The notes below the pieces were generated by a model, which searched no databases, was not told the DNA's origin, and saw only the letters and a program-made list of their open reading frames with translations. 21,529 bases of DNA, taken from contig JANYHP010000131.1 in assembly GCA_025359005.1 (NCBI GenBank), positions 1-21,529 of the forward strand, read 5' to 3'. Source of the DNA: Hyphomicrobiaceae bacterium (GTDB lineage: Bacteria; Pseudomonadota; Alphaproteobacteria; Rhizobiales; Hyphomicrobiaceae). The first letter of the stretch is position 1. Each line of letters starts with the position of its first letter. Position numbers and translations under genes: made by a program. Positions 1 to 6,805 of the stretch are shown here, in pieces.

Positions 1-343
1 AGATGATGATCAGCGGCGCCAGCGCCACCTTCGGCATCGCCTGGAACATGACGATGAAGGGATAGAGGAAATATTCCACCCGCCGCGACAGCGCCACGAC
101 CGTACCAAGAACGAACGCCAGCGCCGTACCGAGCGCGAAGCCAAGCATCGTTTCGTTCAGCGTCACAAGGATATGCTCTGGATAAAGATTTGTGGCAAAG
201 CCCTGGACAAGTGCCGCGAAGACCTGGCTCGGCGCCGGCAGGATGAATTGGCGAATGCCGAACGCCTTGACCGCCCCCTCCCAGAGACCGAGCACGACCG
301 CGATCAGCAGCAGGCGCAGCACGAAGGCTCCCTTTCCCGCCAT
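1..343 (-). CDS. ABC transporter permease, NitT/TauT type (N-terminal part; gene runs off the left edge)
   Basis: Reading leftwards from the ATG at 343, 114 codons are visible before the window ends. The product starts MAGKGAFVLRLLLIAVVLG, a hydrophobic first membrane segment, followed by LPAPSQVFAAL, a phrase typical of SsuC/TauC/NrtB-type inner-membrane permeases, then TLNETMLGFALGTALAFVLG (second membrane segment) and YPFIVMFQAMPKVALAPL, the start of the region that contacts the ATPase. The start is fixed by coupling: the ATPase stop and this ATG share one base (TGATG at 345-341). The two proteins should form one importer with an unseen periplasmic binding protein. The substrate cannot be told from this part; the family imports aliphatic sulfonates, taurine, nitrate or pyrimidine precursors. 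Confidence 0.9.
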   Translation of the reverse strand, partial: MAGKGAFVLRLLLIAVVLGLWEGAVKAFGIRQFILPAPSQVFAALVQGFATNLYPEHILVTLNETMLGFALGTALAFVLGTVVALSRRVEYFLYPFIVMFQAMPKVALAPLIII

Positions 344-1152
344 CAGTCGAGCCCCCCGCCCGAATTGAGCGCGGTGCGCACGCGTTTCACGTAAGCGCCG
401 AACGCTTCTGTGTTCATGACGTCGAGCGAACGCGGTCGCGGCAGGGTCACGTCGAACGCGTCGGCGATGCGACCGGGGCGCGGCGTCATGGCGATCACCC
501 GGTCGGCGAGAAATACGGCCTCCGACGTCGAGTGCGTAATGAACAGCACTGTCTTGCGCCGCTCCATCCAGATGCGCTGCAATTCCACGTTCATCGTCTC
601 GCGCGTCATTGCGTCGAGCGCACCGAATGGCTCGTCCATCAGCAGCATCGCGGGATCGTGGATCAACGCGCGGATGATACCGACACGCTGCTGCATGCCA
701 CCCGAGAGCTCTCGGGGATAACTGTGTTCGAAACCCGTAAGCCCCACCAGTTTGATAAGGTCCAGCGCACGCTGCCGCATCGCAGGCCGATCGAGGTGCT
801 GCACATCTGCCGGAAGCAGCACGTTAGCGAGCACGTCACGCCAGGGAAAAAGCACCGGCGATTGAAACACCACGCCGATGTCGCGTCGCGGTCCGTCGAT
901 CGGTGTGCCGCGCAGCACCGCTTGCCCCGTGCTTGGCGGCAGCAAACCGGCCAGGATCTTGAGCAACGTAGACTTGCCGCACCCTGACGGCCCGACGACG
1001 GCGACGAATTCCCCGTCGCCGATACCGAACGAAATGCGGTCGAGCGCCAGCACGCCGTTCCCACCGCCATAGGTGAGCGACAGATCGCGCACCAAAATAG
1101 CCGGCCCGGCCGGCGCAGCCGGCTGCTGCGAGGGCATCTGCGTGGCGGCCAT
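343..1152 (-). CDS. ABC transporter ATP-binding protein, NitT/TauT (SsuB/TauB-like) type
   Basis: A 269-residue cytoplasmic ATPase. All nucleotide-binding motifs are present: Walker A GPSGCGKST (residues 54-62), Q-loop in VVFQSP (Q97), signature LSGGMQQR from 149, Walker B LLMDEP (170-175) followed by the D-loop GALD, and the switch His in FITHSTSEA (H207). Length and the phrase LFPWRDVLANV match the nitrate/sulfonate/taurine group. The frame is open further upstream to 1467, but that part runs antisense-free inside acsA on the same strand in another frame and has no family resemblance; the ATG at 1152 places the first beta strand where expected. It lies 55 bp after acsA on the same strand and is coupled to the permease by a one-base stop/start overlap. 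Substrate unknown. Confidence 0.93.
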   Translation of the reverse strand: MAATQMPSQQPAAPAGPAILVRDLSLTYGGGNGVLALDRISFGIGDGEFVAVVGPSGCGKSTLLKILAGLLPPSTGQAVLRGTPIDGPRRDIGVVFQSPVLFPWRDVLANVLLPADVQHLDRPAMRQRALDLIKLVGLTGFEHSYPRELSGGMQQRVGIIRALIHDPAMLLMDEPFGALDAMTRETMNVELQRIWMERRKTVLFITHSTSEAVFLADRVIAMTPRPGRIADAFDVTLPRPRSLDVMNTEAFGAYVKRVRTALNSGGGLD

Positions 1153-1207
1153 TGGGCCGCTCGTTGTTACACTCAACGCCACCCCCAAGCCGATACGCGG
1201 ACGCGCG

Positions 1208-3154
1208 TTATCCGTGTCGCTTGTTCTGCCGGTTCGACACGAGGTCGTCAACCACGGCCGGTTCCGCGAGCGTTGACGTATCGCCGAGGTTGGAGAAATC
1301 ATCCTCGGCGATCTTGCGCAGAATGCGGCGCATGATCTTTCCGGAGCGCGTCTTGGGCAAGCCTGGAGAGAACTGCAGAAGATCCGGCGTCGCCGTCGGC
1401 CCGATAACACGGCGGACGTGGGCGACAAGTTCCTTCTTGAGTTCGTCCGAGGGCTGTTCGCCGGCATTCAGGGTCACGTAGCAATAAATGCCTTGCCCCT
1501 TCAGGTCGTGCGGATAGCCGACGACGGCCGCTTCCGCCACTTTCGGATGGCTGACCAACGCGCTTTCCACTTCCGCGGTGCCGAGGCGGTGGCCTGACAC
1601 GTTCAGCACGTCGTCGACGCGCCCCGTGATCCAGTAATAGCCGTCCGCGTCGCGTCGGCAGCCGTCACCGGTGAAGTAGGTACCCGGATAGGTCGAGAAG
1701 TACGTTTCGCCAAAGCGCTTGTGGTCGCCATAGATCGTCCGCATCTGGCCCGGCCAGCTGTCCGTGATGACCAGATTGCCGCTTGCCTCACCGAGCATTG
1801 GCGCGCCCTTTTCATCGACAATCGACGGCTGGACGCCGAAGAACGGCTTGGTGGCTGAGCCCGGCTTGGTCTTGGTCGCGCCCGGCAGCGGCGAGATGAG
1901 AATGCCGCCGGTCTCCGTCTGCCACCACGTATCGACGATGGGGCAGCGGCCGTCGCCAACCACGCGATGGTACCACTCCCATGCCTCCGGATTGATCGGC
2001 TCACCGACCGAGCCCAGCAGTCGCAGCGACGCGCGGCTCGAGCGCTTGACGAAGTCATCGCCCAACCCCATCAGCGAGCGGATGGCGGTTGGCGCGGTGT
2101 AAAACGTGTTCACCTTCCACTTGTCGATCACGTGCCAGAACCGCGACGCCGTCGGATAGTTGGGGATGCCTTCGAACATCAACGTGGTGGCGCCGTTGGC
2201 GAGCGGCCCGTAGACGATATAGCTGTGCCCCGTCACCCAGCCGACATCGGCCGTGCACCAGTAGACGTCGCCGTCGTGGTAGTCGAACACGTATTGGTGC
2301 GTTATCGACGCATAGACGAGATAACCACCGGACGTATGCAGCACACCCTTCGGCTTGCCTGTCGAGCCCGACGTGTAGAGAATGAACAACGGATCTTCGG
2401 CGCTCATCTCGACGGGCGGACAGTCGGGCGACACCTTCACCAGCTCTTCGTGCAGCCACACATCGCGCCCCGGCGTCCACGGCACAGGATTGCCGGTTCG
2501 ACGCACGACGATGACGGTTTCACCGCCCTTGCTGTTGGCGAGCGCGGCATCCGTGTTCTTCTTCAGCGGGACCGGCTTGCCACCACGCAGGCCTTCATCG
2601 GCGGTAATGATAATCTTACTTTCGGCGCCCTCTATGCGGTTCTGCAAGCTGTCGGGCGAAAATCCACCGAACACGATGGAGTGGACCGCGCCGATGCGCG
2701 CGCACGCCAGCATGGCATAAGCCGCTTCCGGGATCATCGGCAGGTAGATGGTGATCCGGTCGCCCTTCTTGGCGCCGTGCGCTAACAGCACATTGGCGAA
2801 TTTGGATACTCGCTCGTGCAGCTGGCGATAGGTGATCGTCTCGCTTTCGGTCGGGTCATCGCCCTCCCAGATGATCGCCACTTTATCGGCGCGATGGGCC
2901 AAATGCCGGTCGATGCAGTTGGCCGAGACGTTGAGCGTGCCATCTTCGTACCACTTGATGGAAACGTCGGGGGTCGTGAAGCTGGTGTTCTTGACCTTGG
3001 TATAAGGCTTGATCCAGTCGAGCCGCTTGCCGTGTTCGCCCCAGAAGCCCGCCGGGTCATCGATCGAGCGTTTGTACATGGCCTGATACTTCTGCTCGTC
3101 GATCCACGCACGGGCTTGCCATTCGGCGGGTACGGCGTACGTTTTGTCCGTCAT
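1208..3154 (-). CDS. acsA: acetyl-CoA synthetase (AMP-forming)
   Basis: A full-length 648-residue enzyme, the usual length for bacterial Acs, converting acetate, ATP and CoA to acetyl-CoA in two steps through acetyl-AMP. Visible motifs: the phosphate-binding loop YTSGSTGKPKG (260-270), DVGWVTGHSYIVYGPL (303-317), WWQTETGG (410-417; the Trp is the residue that limits the acyl pocket to acetate), the hinge/adenylation core YFTGDGCRRDADGYYWITGR (493-512), and TRSGKIMRR (602-610), whose Lys606 is the catalytic lysine regulated by acetylation in Acs enzymes. The ATG at 3154 is preferred over a GTG five codons upstream because AAGGA sits six bases before it. Transcribed away from the dehydrogenase at 3296 across a 141-bp intergenic region; the ABC genes follow on the same strand and may be cotranscribed. 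Confidence 0.97.
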   Translation of the reverse strand: MTDKTYAVPAEWQARAWIDEQKYQAMYKRSIDDPAGFWGEHGKRLDWIKPYTKVKNTSFTTPDVSIKWYEDGTLNVSANCIDRHLAHRADKVAIIWEGDDPTESETITYRQLHERVSKFANVLLAHGAKKGDRITIYLPMIPEAAYAMLACARIGAVHSIVFGGFSPDSLQNRIEGAESKIIITADEGLRGGKPVPLKKNTDAALANSKGGETVIVVRRTGNPVPWTPGRDVWLHEELVKVSPDCPPVEMSAEDPLFILYTSGSTGKPKGVLHTSGGYLVYASITHQYVFDYHDGDVYWCTADVGWVTGHSYIVYGPLANGATTLMFEGIPNYPTASRFWHVIDKWKVNTFYTAPTAIRSLMGLGDDFVKRSSRASLRLLGSVGEPINPEAWEWYHRVVGDGRCPIVDTWWQTETGGILISPLPGATKTKPGSATKPFFGVQPSIVDEKGAPMLGEASGNLVITDSWPGQMRTIYGDHKRFGETYFSTYPGTYFTGDGCRRDADGYYWITGRVDDVLNVSGHRLGTAEVESALVSHPKVAEAAVVGYPHDLKGQGIYCYVTLNAGEQPSDELKKELVAHVRRVIGPTATPDLLQFSPGLPKTRSGKIMRRILRKIAEDDFSNLGDTSTLAEPAVVDDLVSNRQNKRHG

Positions 3155-3295
3155 CGGGGATCCTTGCACCTTAGGGTCTGTTTGCGCATTTTATGAGCAC
3201 TTGTGCCCGCGCGGCAACTGGCCGTTCGTCGATAGGCCTTTATGCCCATGCCAGCTATGCCCATACCTGCCGCCCTGAACCCTGAGGAATGCTCC

Positions 3296-4213
3296 ATGCC
3301 TGCCCAGAAAGAAATAATCGGTTTCATCGGCCTTGGCGCCATGGGGCGGGGGATGGCGGCCAATTGCGTCAAGAAGGGCTTTCCACTGCTCGTCCACGAC
3401 ATCGCGCCGGGGCCGGTGGCGAGCCTCACAGCCCTCGGCGCCACGGCCGCCCCCACCGTGGCCGACGTGGCCCGCCAATGCGCCATCGTGGTTACCGTGC
3501 TCCCCACCGGCCGCGAGGTCGAGAGCGTCGTGATGGGCACCGCCGGCATCTTCGCCCACGCCCGCCCCGGCACCTTGGTGATGGACCTCTCCACCATCGA
3601 GCCGGAAACCACCGATAAGCTGCACGCCGAAGCCCGCCGGCTCGGCATGCGCGCTGTCGACGCGCCCATCGGTCGGCTGGCCTGGCACGCAGAACGAGGC
3701 GAGAGCCTGTTCATGGTGGGCGCGACACCTGAGGATTTCGCAACCGTCAGGCCGCTGCTCGAAGCCATGGGGTCGACCATCCACCATTGTGGCCCTGGCG
3801 GCGCCGGCACGCGCACGAAACTGGTCAACAACTATCTGGCCATTATCTCCTGTCAGCTCAATGCCGAGGCGTTGGCGCTGTCGCAGCGCTTCGGGCTGGA
3901 TCTGTCGAAAACCCTCGACGTCATCCACGGCACCACCGCCACCAACGGTCAGCTCAAGATCAACTGGCCCAACAAGGTGCTGGCCGGCGACACCTCCCCA
4001 GGCTTCACCATCGATCTCGCCCACAAAGACCTGTCGCTGATTGTCGGTGCCGCCAACACCGCCCGCGTGCCCGTGCCGATTGCGGCGGCGGCCCGCGAAG
4101 CGTTCTCCACCGCCCGCGCCCGCGGCATGGGTGGCCAGGACTTCTCCGCCATGGCCGATCTGCTCTGCGACCTCGCCCAGATCGAACGCCCCCGATTAAG
4201 CACCAAGAGCTAA
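3296..4213 (+). CDS. NAD(P)-dependent beta-hydroxyacid dehydrogenase, YihU/3-hydroxyisobutyrate dehydrogenase type
   Basis: A 305-residue cytoplasmic oxidoreductase. It begins with the Rossmann motif GFIGLGAMG (9-17); the substrate loop reads DAPIGR (122-127), and the catalytic-lysine helix reads TKLVNNY (K175, N178, N179). The C-terminal half (WPNKVLAGDTSPGFTIDL, then LAHKDL, then RARGMGGQDFSA) is strikingly like E. coli YihU, a sulfolactaldehyde/succinic semialdehyde reductase, which also has GR where true 3-hydroxyisobutyrate dehydrogenases have SGG. The substrate is therefore more likely a small acid semialdehyde than hydroxyisobutyrate, but no sulfoquinovose genes are nearby. The ATG at 3296 has GAGGA seven bases before it; an in-frame ATG at 3242 lacks such a site and adds a low-complexity leader. 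The TAA stop overlaps the direct repeat at 4212. Confidence 0.88.
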   Translation: MPAQKEIIGFIGLGAMGRGMAANCVKKGFPLLVHDIAPGPVASLTALGATAAPTVADVARQCAIVVTVLPTGREVESVVMGTAGIFAHARPGTLVMDLSTIEPETTDKLHAEARRLGMRAVDAPIGRLAWHAERGESLFMVGATPEDFATVRPLLEAMGSTIHHCGPGGAGTRTKLVNNYLAIISCQLNAEALALSQRFGLDLSKTLDVIHGTTATNGQLKINWPNKVLAGDTSPGFTIDLAHKDLSLIVGAANTARVPVPIAAAAREAFSTARARGMGGQDFSAMADLLCDLAQIERPRLSTKS

Positions 4214-4242
4214 GGCCGATAACGCACACCGACGCGGACGGC
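4212..4242. repeat. direct repeat copy 1: displaced 3' end of the outer-membrane protein gene
   Basis: This 31-bp stretch matches 4958-4988, the end of the outer-membrane protein gene, at 29 of 31 positions (differences at 4222 and 4240). Read on the minus strand it still encodes the gene's last residues AVRVGVRYRP followed by a stop (TAG here, TGA in the intact gene). Both internal differences are synonymous. The toxin-antitoxin pair fills the 715 bp between the copies. Confidence 0.9.
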
Positions 4243-4255
4243 CGACTTGTCTGCA

Positions 4256-4273
4256 TGTATTTTTTTTGATACA
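4256..4273. promoter_or_regulatory. inverted repeat in the toxin-antitoxin promoter, possible autoregulatory operator
   Basis: TGTAT (4256-4260) and ATACA (4269-4273) form a small inverted repeat around a T-rich spacer, 11 bases before the toxin start. A weak promoter overlaps it: TTGTCT at 4247, 17-bp spacer, TACAAA at 4270. Antitoxins of this class commonly repress their own promoter through such sites; the assignment here is inference from position. If this promoter is real the toxin mRNA would be nearly leaderless, which fits the lack of a Shine-Dalgarno sequence. Confidence 0.35.
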
Positions 4274-4284
4274 AAGACGCATAA

Positions 4285-4635
4285 ATGCCGGCGCGAGCAC
4301 AAATTCTCTCCGTGGTCTTCTTTGCCACGACCGGTGGAAATGAACCCGTTCGCGATTGGCTCCAAGACCTGCCGAAAGGTGATCGGCGCGAAATCGGCGC
4401 AGACATACTTGCCGTGCAACAAGGCTGGCCACTGGGACTGCCTTTATGTCGCTCCCTCGGAAAGGGCCTTTGGGAGGTCCGCTCGACACTCTCCAGCAAT
4501 CGCATCGCACGCACCATCTTCGCCTTCGATGACGGCGTGATCGTACTCCTCCATGGCTTCATCAAGAAAACGCAGAAGACACCAACCGACGATCTCGATA
4601 TCGCACTCAAGAGACTGAAGGATATGCGTCGATGA
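4285..4635 (+). CDS. type II toxin, RelE/HigB-like, phage Gp49-like (DUF891) family
   Basis: A 116-residue basic protein. The phrases PVRDWLQDLPKGDRREIGADI, GWPLGLPLCRSLGKGLWEVR, RIARTIFAF and VLLHGFIKKTQKTP are the hallmarks of the Gp49-like group (PF05973) of the RelE superfamily, whose studied members are ribosome-dependent mRNA endonucleases. The conserved basic and aromatic residues of the core (R of WEVR, the Lys pair in FIKKTQKTP) are present, so it looks intact. The start at 4285 gives the normal family length; no Shine-Dalgarno sequence precedes it. It overlaps the antitoxin by four bases (ATGA), the toxin-first order typical of HigBA-like pairs. G+C is visibly lower than in the neighbours, and the pair sits between two copies of a gene end, both consistent with acquisition. 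Confidence 0.88.
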   Translation: MPARAQILSVVFFATTGGNEPVRDWLQDLPKGDRREIGADILAVQQGWPLGLPLCRSLGKGLWEVRSTLSSNRIARTIFAFDDGVIVLLHGFIKKTQKTPTDDLDIALKRLKDMRR

Positions 4636-4916
4636 GCAAGAACAAGCATCACGGCTCGACACTCAAGAGCCTGTTGGCAGAAGACGACCTTCTCGACGAC
4701 GCAGCCATGGCCGCGACCAAGAAAGTTATCGCGATGCAGATCGCCGTCTCGATGAAAAAGCAAGGCTTGACCAAGAGTGCCATGGCAGCCTCGATGTCGA
4801 CAACGCGCGCCCAACTCGACCGGCTTCTGGACCCAGACAACGACAGTGTCACCTTGGCCACTCTGAAGCGTGCCGCCAAGGCACTCGGCAAGAGTCTGAA
4901 ACTCGAGCTGACATAG
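4632..4916 (+). CDS. antitoxin of the toxin pair, XRE/HigA-like helix-turn-helix protein
   Basis: A 94-residue protein coupled to the toxin by an ATGA overlap. Residues about 35-85 form a Cro/C1-type helix-turn-helix: MKKQGLTKSAMAASMSTTRA (first helices and recognition helix), then LDRLLDPDNDSVTLATLKRAAKALG, the usual XRE tail. The N-terminal ~30 residues are likely the toxin-binding segment. The resemblance is to antitoxins paired with Gp49-like toxins. It should neutralise the toxin and repress the shared promoter at 4247-4275. The TAG stop is 40 bp before the end of the convergent outer-membrane protein gene, with no clear terminator between them. Confidence 0.87.
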   Translation: MSKNKHHGSTLKSLLAEDDLLDDAAMAATKKVIAMQIAVSMKKQGLTKSAMAASMSTTRAQLDRLLDPDNDSVTLATLKRAAKALGKSLKLELT

Positions 4917-4955
4917 ACGGCTCTGCAATCGTCAGGTTTATGCCCGCCGCACGCC

Positions 4956-6599
4956 TCAAGGCCGATAGCGCACACCGACGCGGACAGCGTCGGTGATGGC
5001 GCCGCCGCCGGGCGCGGTGCTGGTGAGCACGGCGTGGCTGTAGCGCGCCAGCAGCGCCGTTGATTTTGACACGTAGTATTCGGCGCCAAGCTCGCCCGTC
5101 AGCGTCTCTTCGCGCAGTGGCAATCCCTGGTAGTCCACCACCTGCAGGCTCACGCCCGCCACGCCGTTGAGTTGCCGCAGAAACGCATGTCGCAGCTCGA
5201 TGCCGCCATTACGTTGTGTGGCGCCGCCCTGACCGGGAACGGTAGAGGTGAGAAAATCCGTCCGCGCGTTGAACAACAGCGACGTAAGCTGCGTCGGCCG
5301 CCACGCCAGGTTGGCGTCCACCAACATCCCTTCGACGTCCGCCATGCGGCCATCGCGTGCACGCTGGTGGCCGTAACCGAGTGCAATCTCCCCGCGCCAT
5401 ATCTGCGACTGGGTGCCAAACGAGAGACCCACGCGCGCACGATCGCCGGTGCTGTCCCGACCGATGCCGTCAGCGGGCGCAGTCCGATAGCTCTGCGTAT
5501 TGCCAGCGAGTTCAGCAAACAGGGCCAGCGTCGGGCTGAAACTCCATGCTGCACGCAACGCTGCATCACGGCTCGTCAGATCGCGCTCGTCGTTGCTCAA
5601 GATCGCGCCGCTGTACGTGGGCACCGGCTGGTAATCGATCTCGGTCACGGCTCCGCGTAATTGCACGCTCAGCCGACCGATCCCTTGATTGAAGGCCATC
5701 GCCACTTTGTCGGTGGCGTACGGTGCACGCTTGGCCGCGTCGGCTGGTGCGAACGTCGCCGAGCGCGCCTCCTGGTCGAGGCTATGGGCGGCGAGCACTT
5801 CGATATTGGCCTGCCGCGTCACATCCAACCGGCCACGGAGCTCAAATGCGTAGGCGCGATCGTTCTCGGTGCTGTTGGTCTGGTAAGCGGAGCCAAGACC
5901 CGTCGCCTGAACCTGCACGGCATGACGCTGCCAGTCCGTGACGGCCAACAGCGTCGGCCGGACGTCAAAAATAAGATCGGGTCGAGCATTCGTGCTGCGA
6001 TAGACGTTGCCGGTGGCACCGATACCGACCTCAACCGTCGGGAACACCACCCAACTTCCAGAACGCTGCCCAACGGGCTGATAAGGCTCGAAGCGCGCCA
6101 GATTTTTCGGCCGGCCGTCGGCCGCGGGACTGAGTTCGATCTGGAACGCGAGCGCATCATAGCCCGCTGGCGGAGCCAGGAACGCCGCGCGATCCGCCGG
6201 CAGGCGTGGGTCATCAATGACCTCCTCACGTCCATCAAGCACGACGACCGGCTCGGCCGTCTCCATATGGCCATCGACGGCGAGGTCTTCGCTGACCGGC
6301 GGCTCAGTCTCCCCGTCGGCTTGCTCGCGGCGCCGAAGCATCATGGGTCTTGTATCCACCGGCACGCGTGCGTCGGCGGCCACACCCGGTTGCATCATCG
6401 GCGCGTCGGCGGCATCGCCGGAGAGCCCCTGCGCACCGCGTAATATCGCAGGCGCGGGCTGGGTTGCCGCAGGCCGCGATATCGTCAGGTCCTGCCACGT
6501 CTGCTGCGCCATCACCGGGCTCGAACGCAACACCATGCCAGCCAACGTGGCCAGCGTGAAGCCGAACAGGAACGGTGCAAGACGGCGGAGACGGGACAC
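4956..6599 (-). CDS. outer-membrane beta-barrel protein, putative beta-barrel porin 2 (BBP2) type
   Basis: A 547-residue exported protein. It starts with a basic stretch and hydrophobic core typical of a Sec signal peptide, with likely cleavage after Ala31 (VMA/QQ). Residues ~32-170 are a Pro/Ala-rich acidic linker, and from ~180 a barrel begins with PVGQRSGSWVVFPTVEVGIG and NVYRSTNARPDLIFDVRP, phrases typical of the BBP2_2 (PF10082) group. The rest alternates hydrophobic and polar residues as transmembrane strands do, ending VRVGVRYRP in place of the usual terminal aromatic strand signal. Members are often linked to polysaccharide export or surface layers, but nothing nearby supports a specific role. 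The start is GTG at 6599, chosen because it keeps the signal peptide; its ribosome site is weak. Its last codons are duplicated at 4212-4242, and an AG microsatellite lies 159 bp upstream. Confidence 0.85.
   Translation of the reverse strand: MSRLRRLAPFLFGFTLATLAGMVLRSSPVMAQQTWQDLTISRPAATQPAPAILRGAQGLSGDAADAPMMQPGVAADARVPVDTRPMMLRRREQADGETEPPVSEDLAVDGHMETAEPVVVLDGREEVIDDPRLPADRAAFLAPPAGYDALAFQIELSPAADGRPKNLARFEPYQPVGQRSGSWVVFPTVEVGIGATGNVYRSTNARPDLIFDVRPTLLAVTDWQRHAVQVQATGLGSAYQTNSTENDRAYAFELRGRLDVTRQANIEVLAAHSLDQEARSATFAPADAAKRAPYATDKVAMAFNQGIGRLSVQLRGAVTEIDYQPVPTYSGAILSNDERDLTSRDAALRAAWSFSPTLALFAELAGNTQSYRTAPADGIGRDSTGDRARVGLSFGTQSQIWRGEIALGYGHQRARDGRMADVEGMLVDANLAWRPTQLTSLLFNARTDFLTSTVPGQGGATQRNGGIELRHAFLRQLNGVAGVSLQVVDYQGLPLREETLTGELGAEYYVSKSTALLARYSHAVLTSTAPGGGAITDAVRVGVRYRP
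4958..4988. repeat. direct repeat copy 2: intact 3' end of the outer-membrane protein gene
   Basis: This is the partner of 4212-4242, offset by 746 bp. It contains the last coding bases of the outer-membrane protein gene; its first base is the T of the minus-strand TGA stop. Confidence 0.9.
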
Positions 6600-6754
6600 G
6601 CGGATGTCTGCCCTGGGCGACCCGGGGCACTCTTACAGCAGCCCGGACGCGTTCGACGCGCACGAGACCAGACCGTACCGGCACGACTGTTAAGACTGCG
6701 TTTGCAAGCCCGATCTGACCCATCGCGGGCCGCGACGGTGTGGCCTCCTTGCAC

Positions 6755-6791
<37 letters not shown>

Positions 6792-6805
6792 CCGTGAGGA
6801 ATTAT

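Noticed and set aside
3241..3264. Upstream ATG at 3242 and a 9-bp direct repeat TATGCCCAT (3241 and 3256)
   Set aside because: The start at 3296 has the ribosome site and begins at the family's N-terminus; the repeat is too short to interpret.
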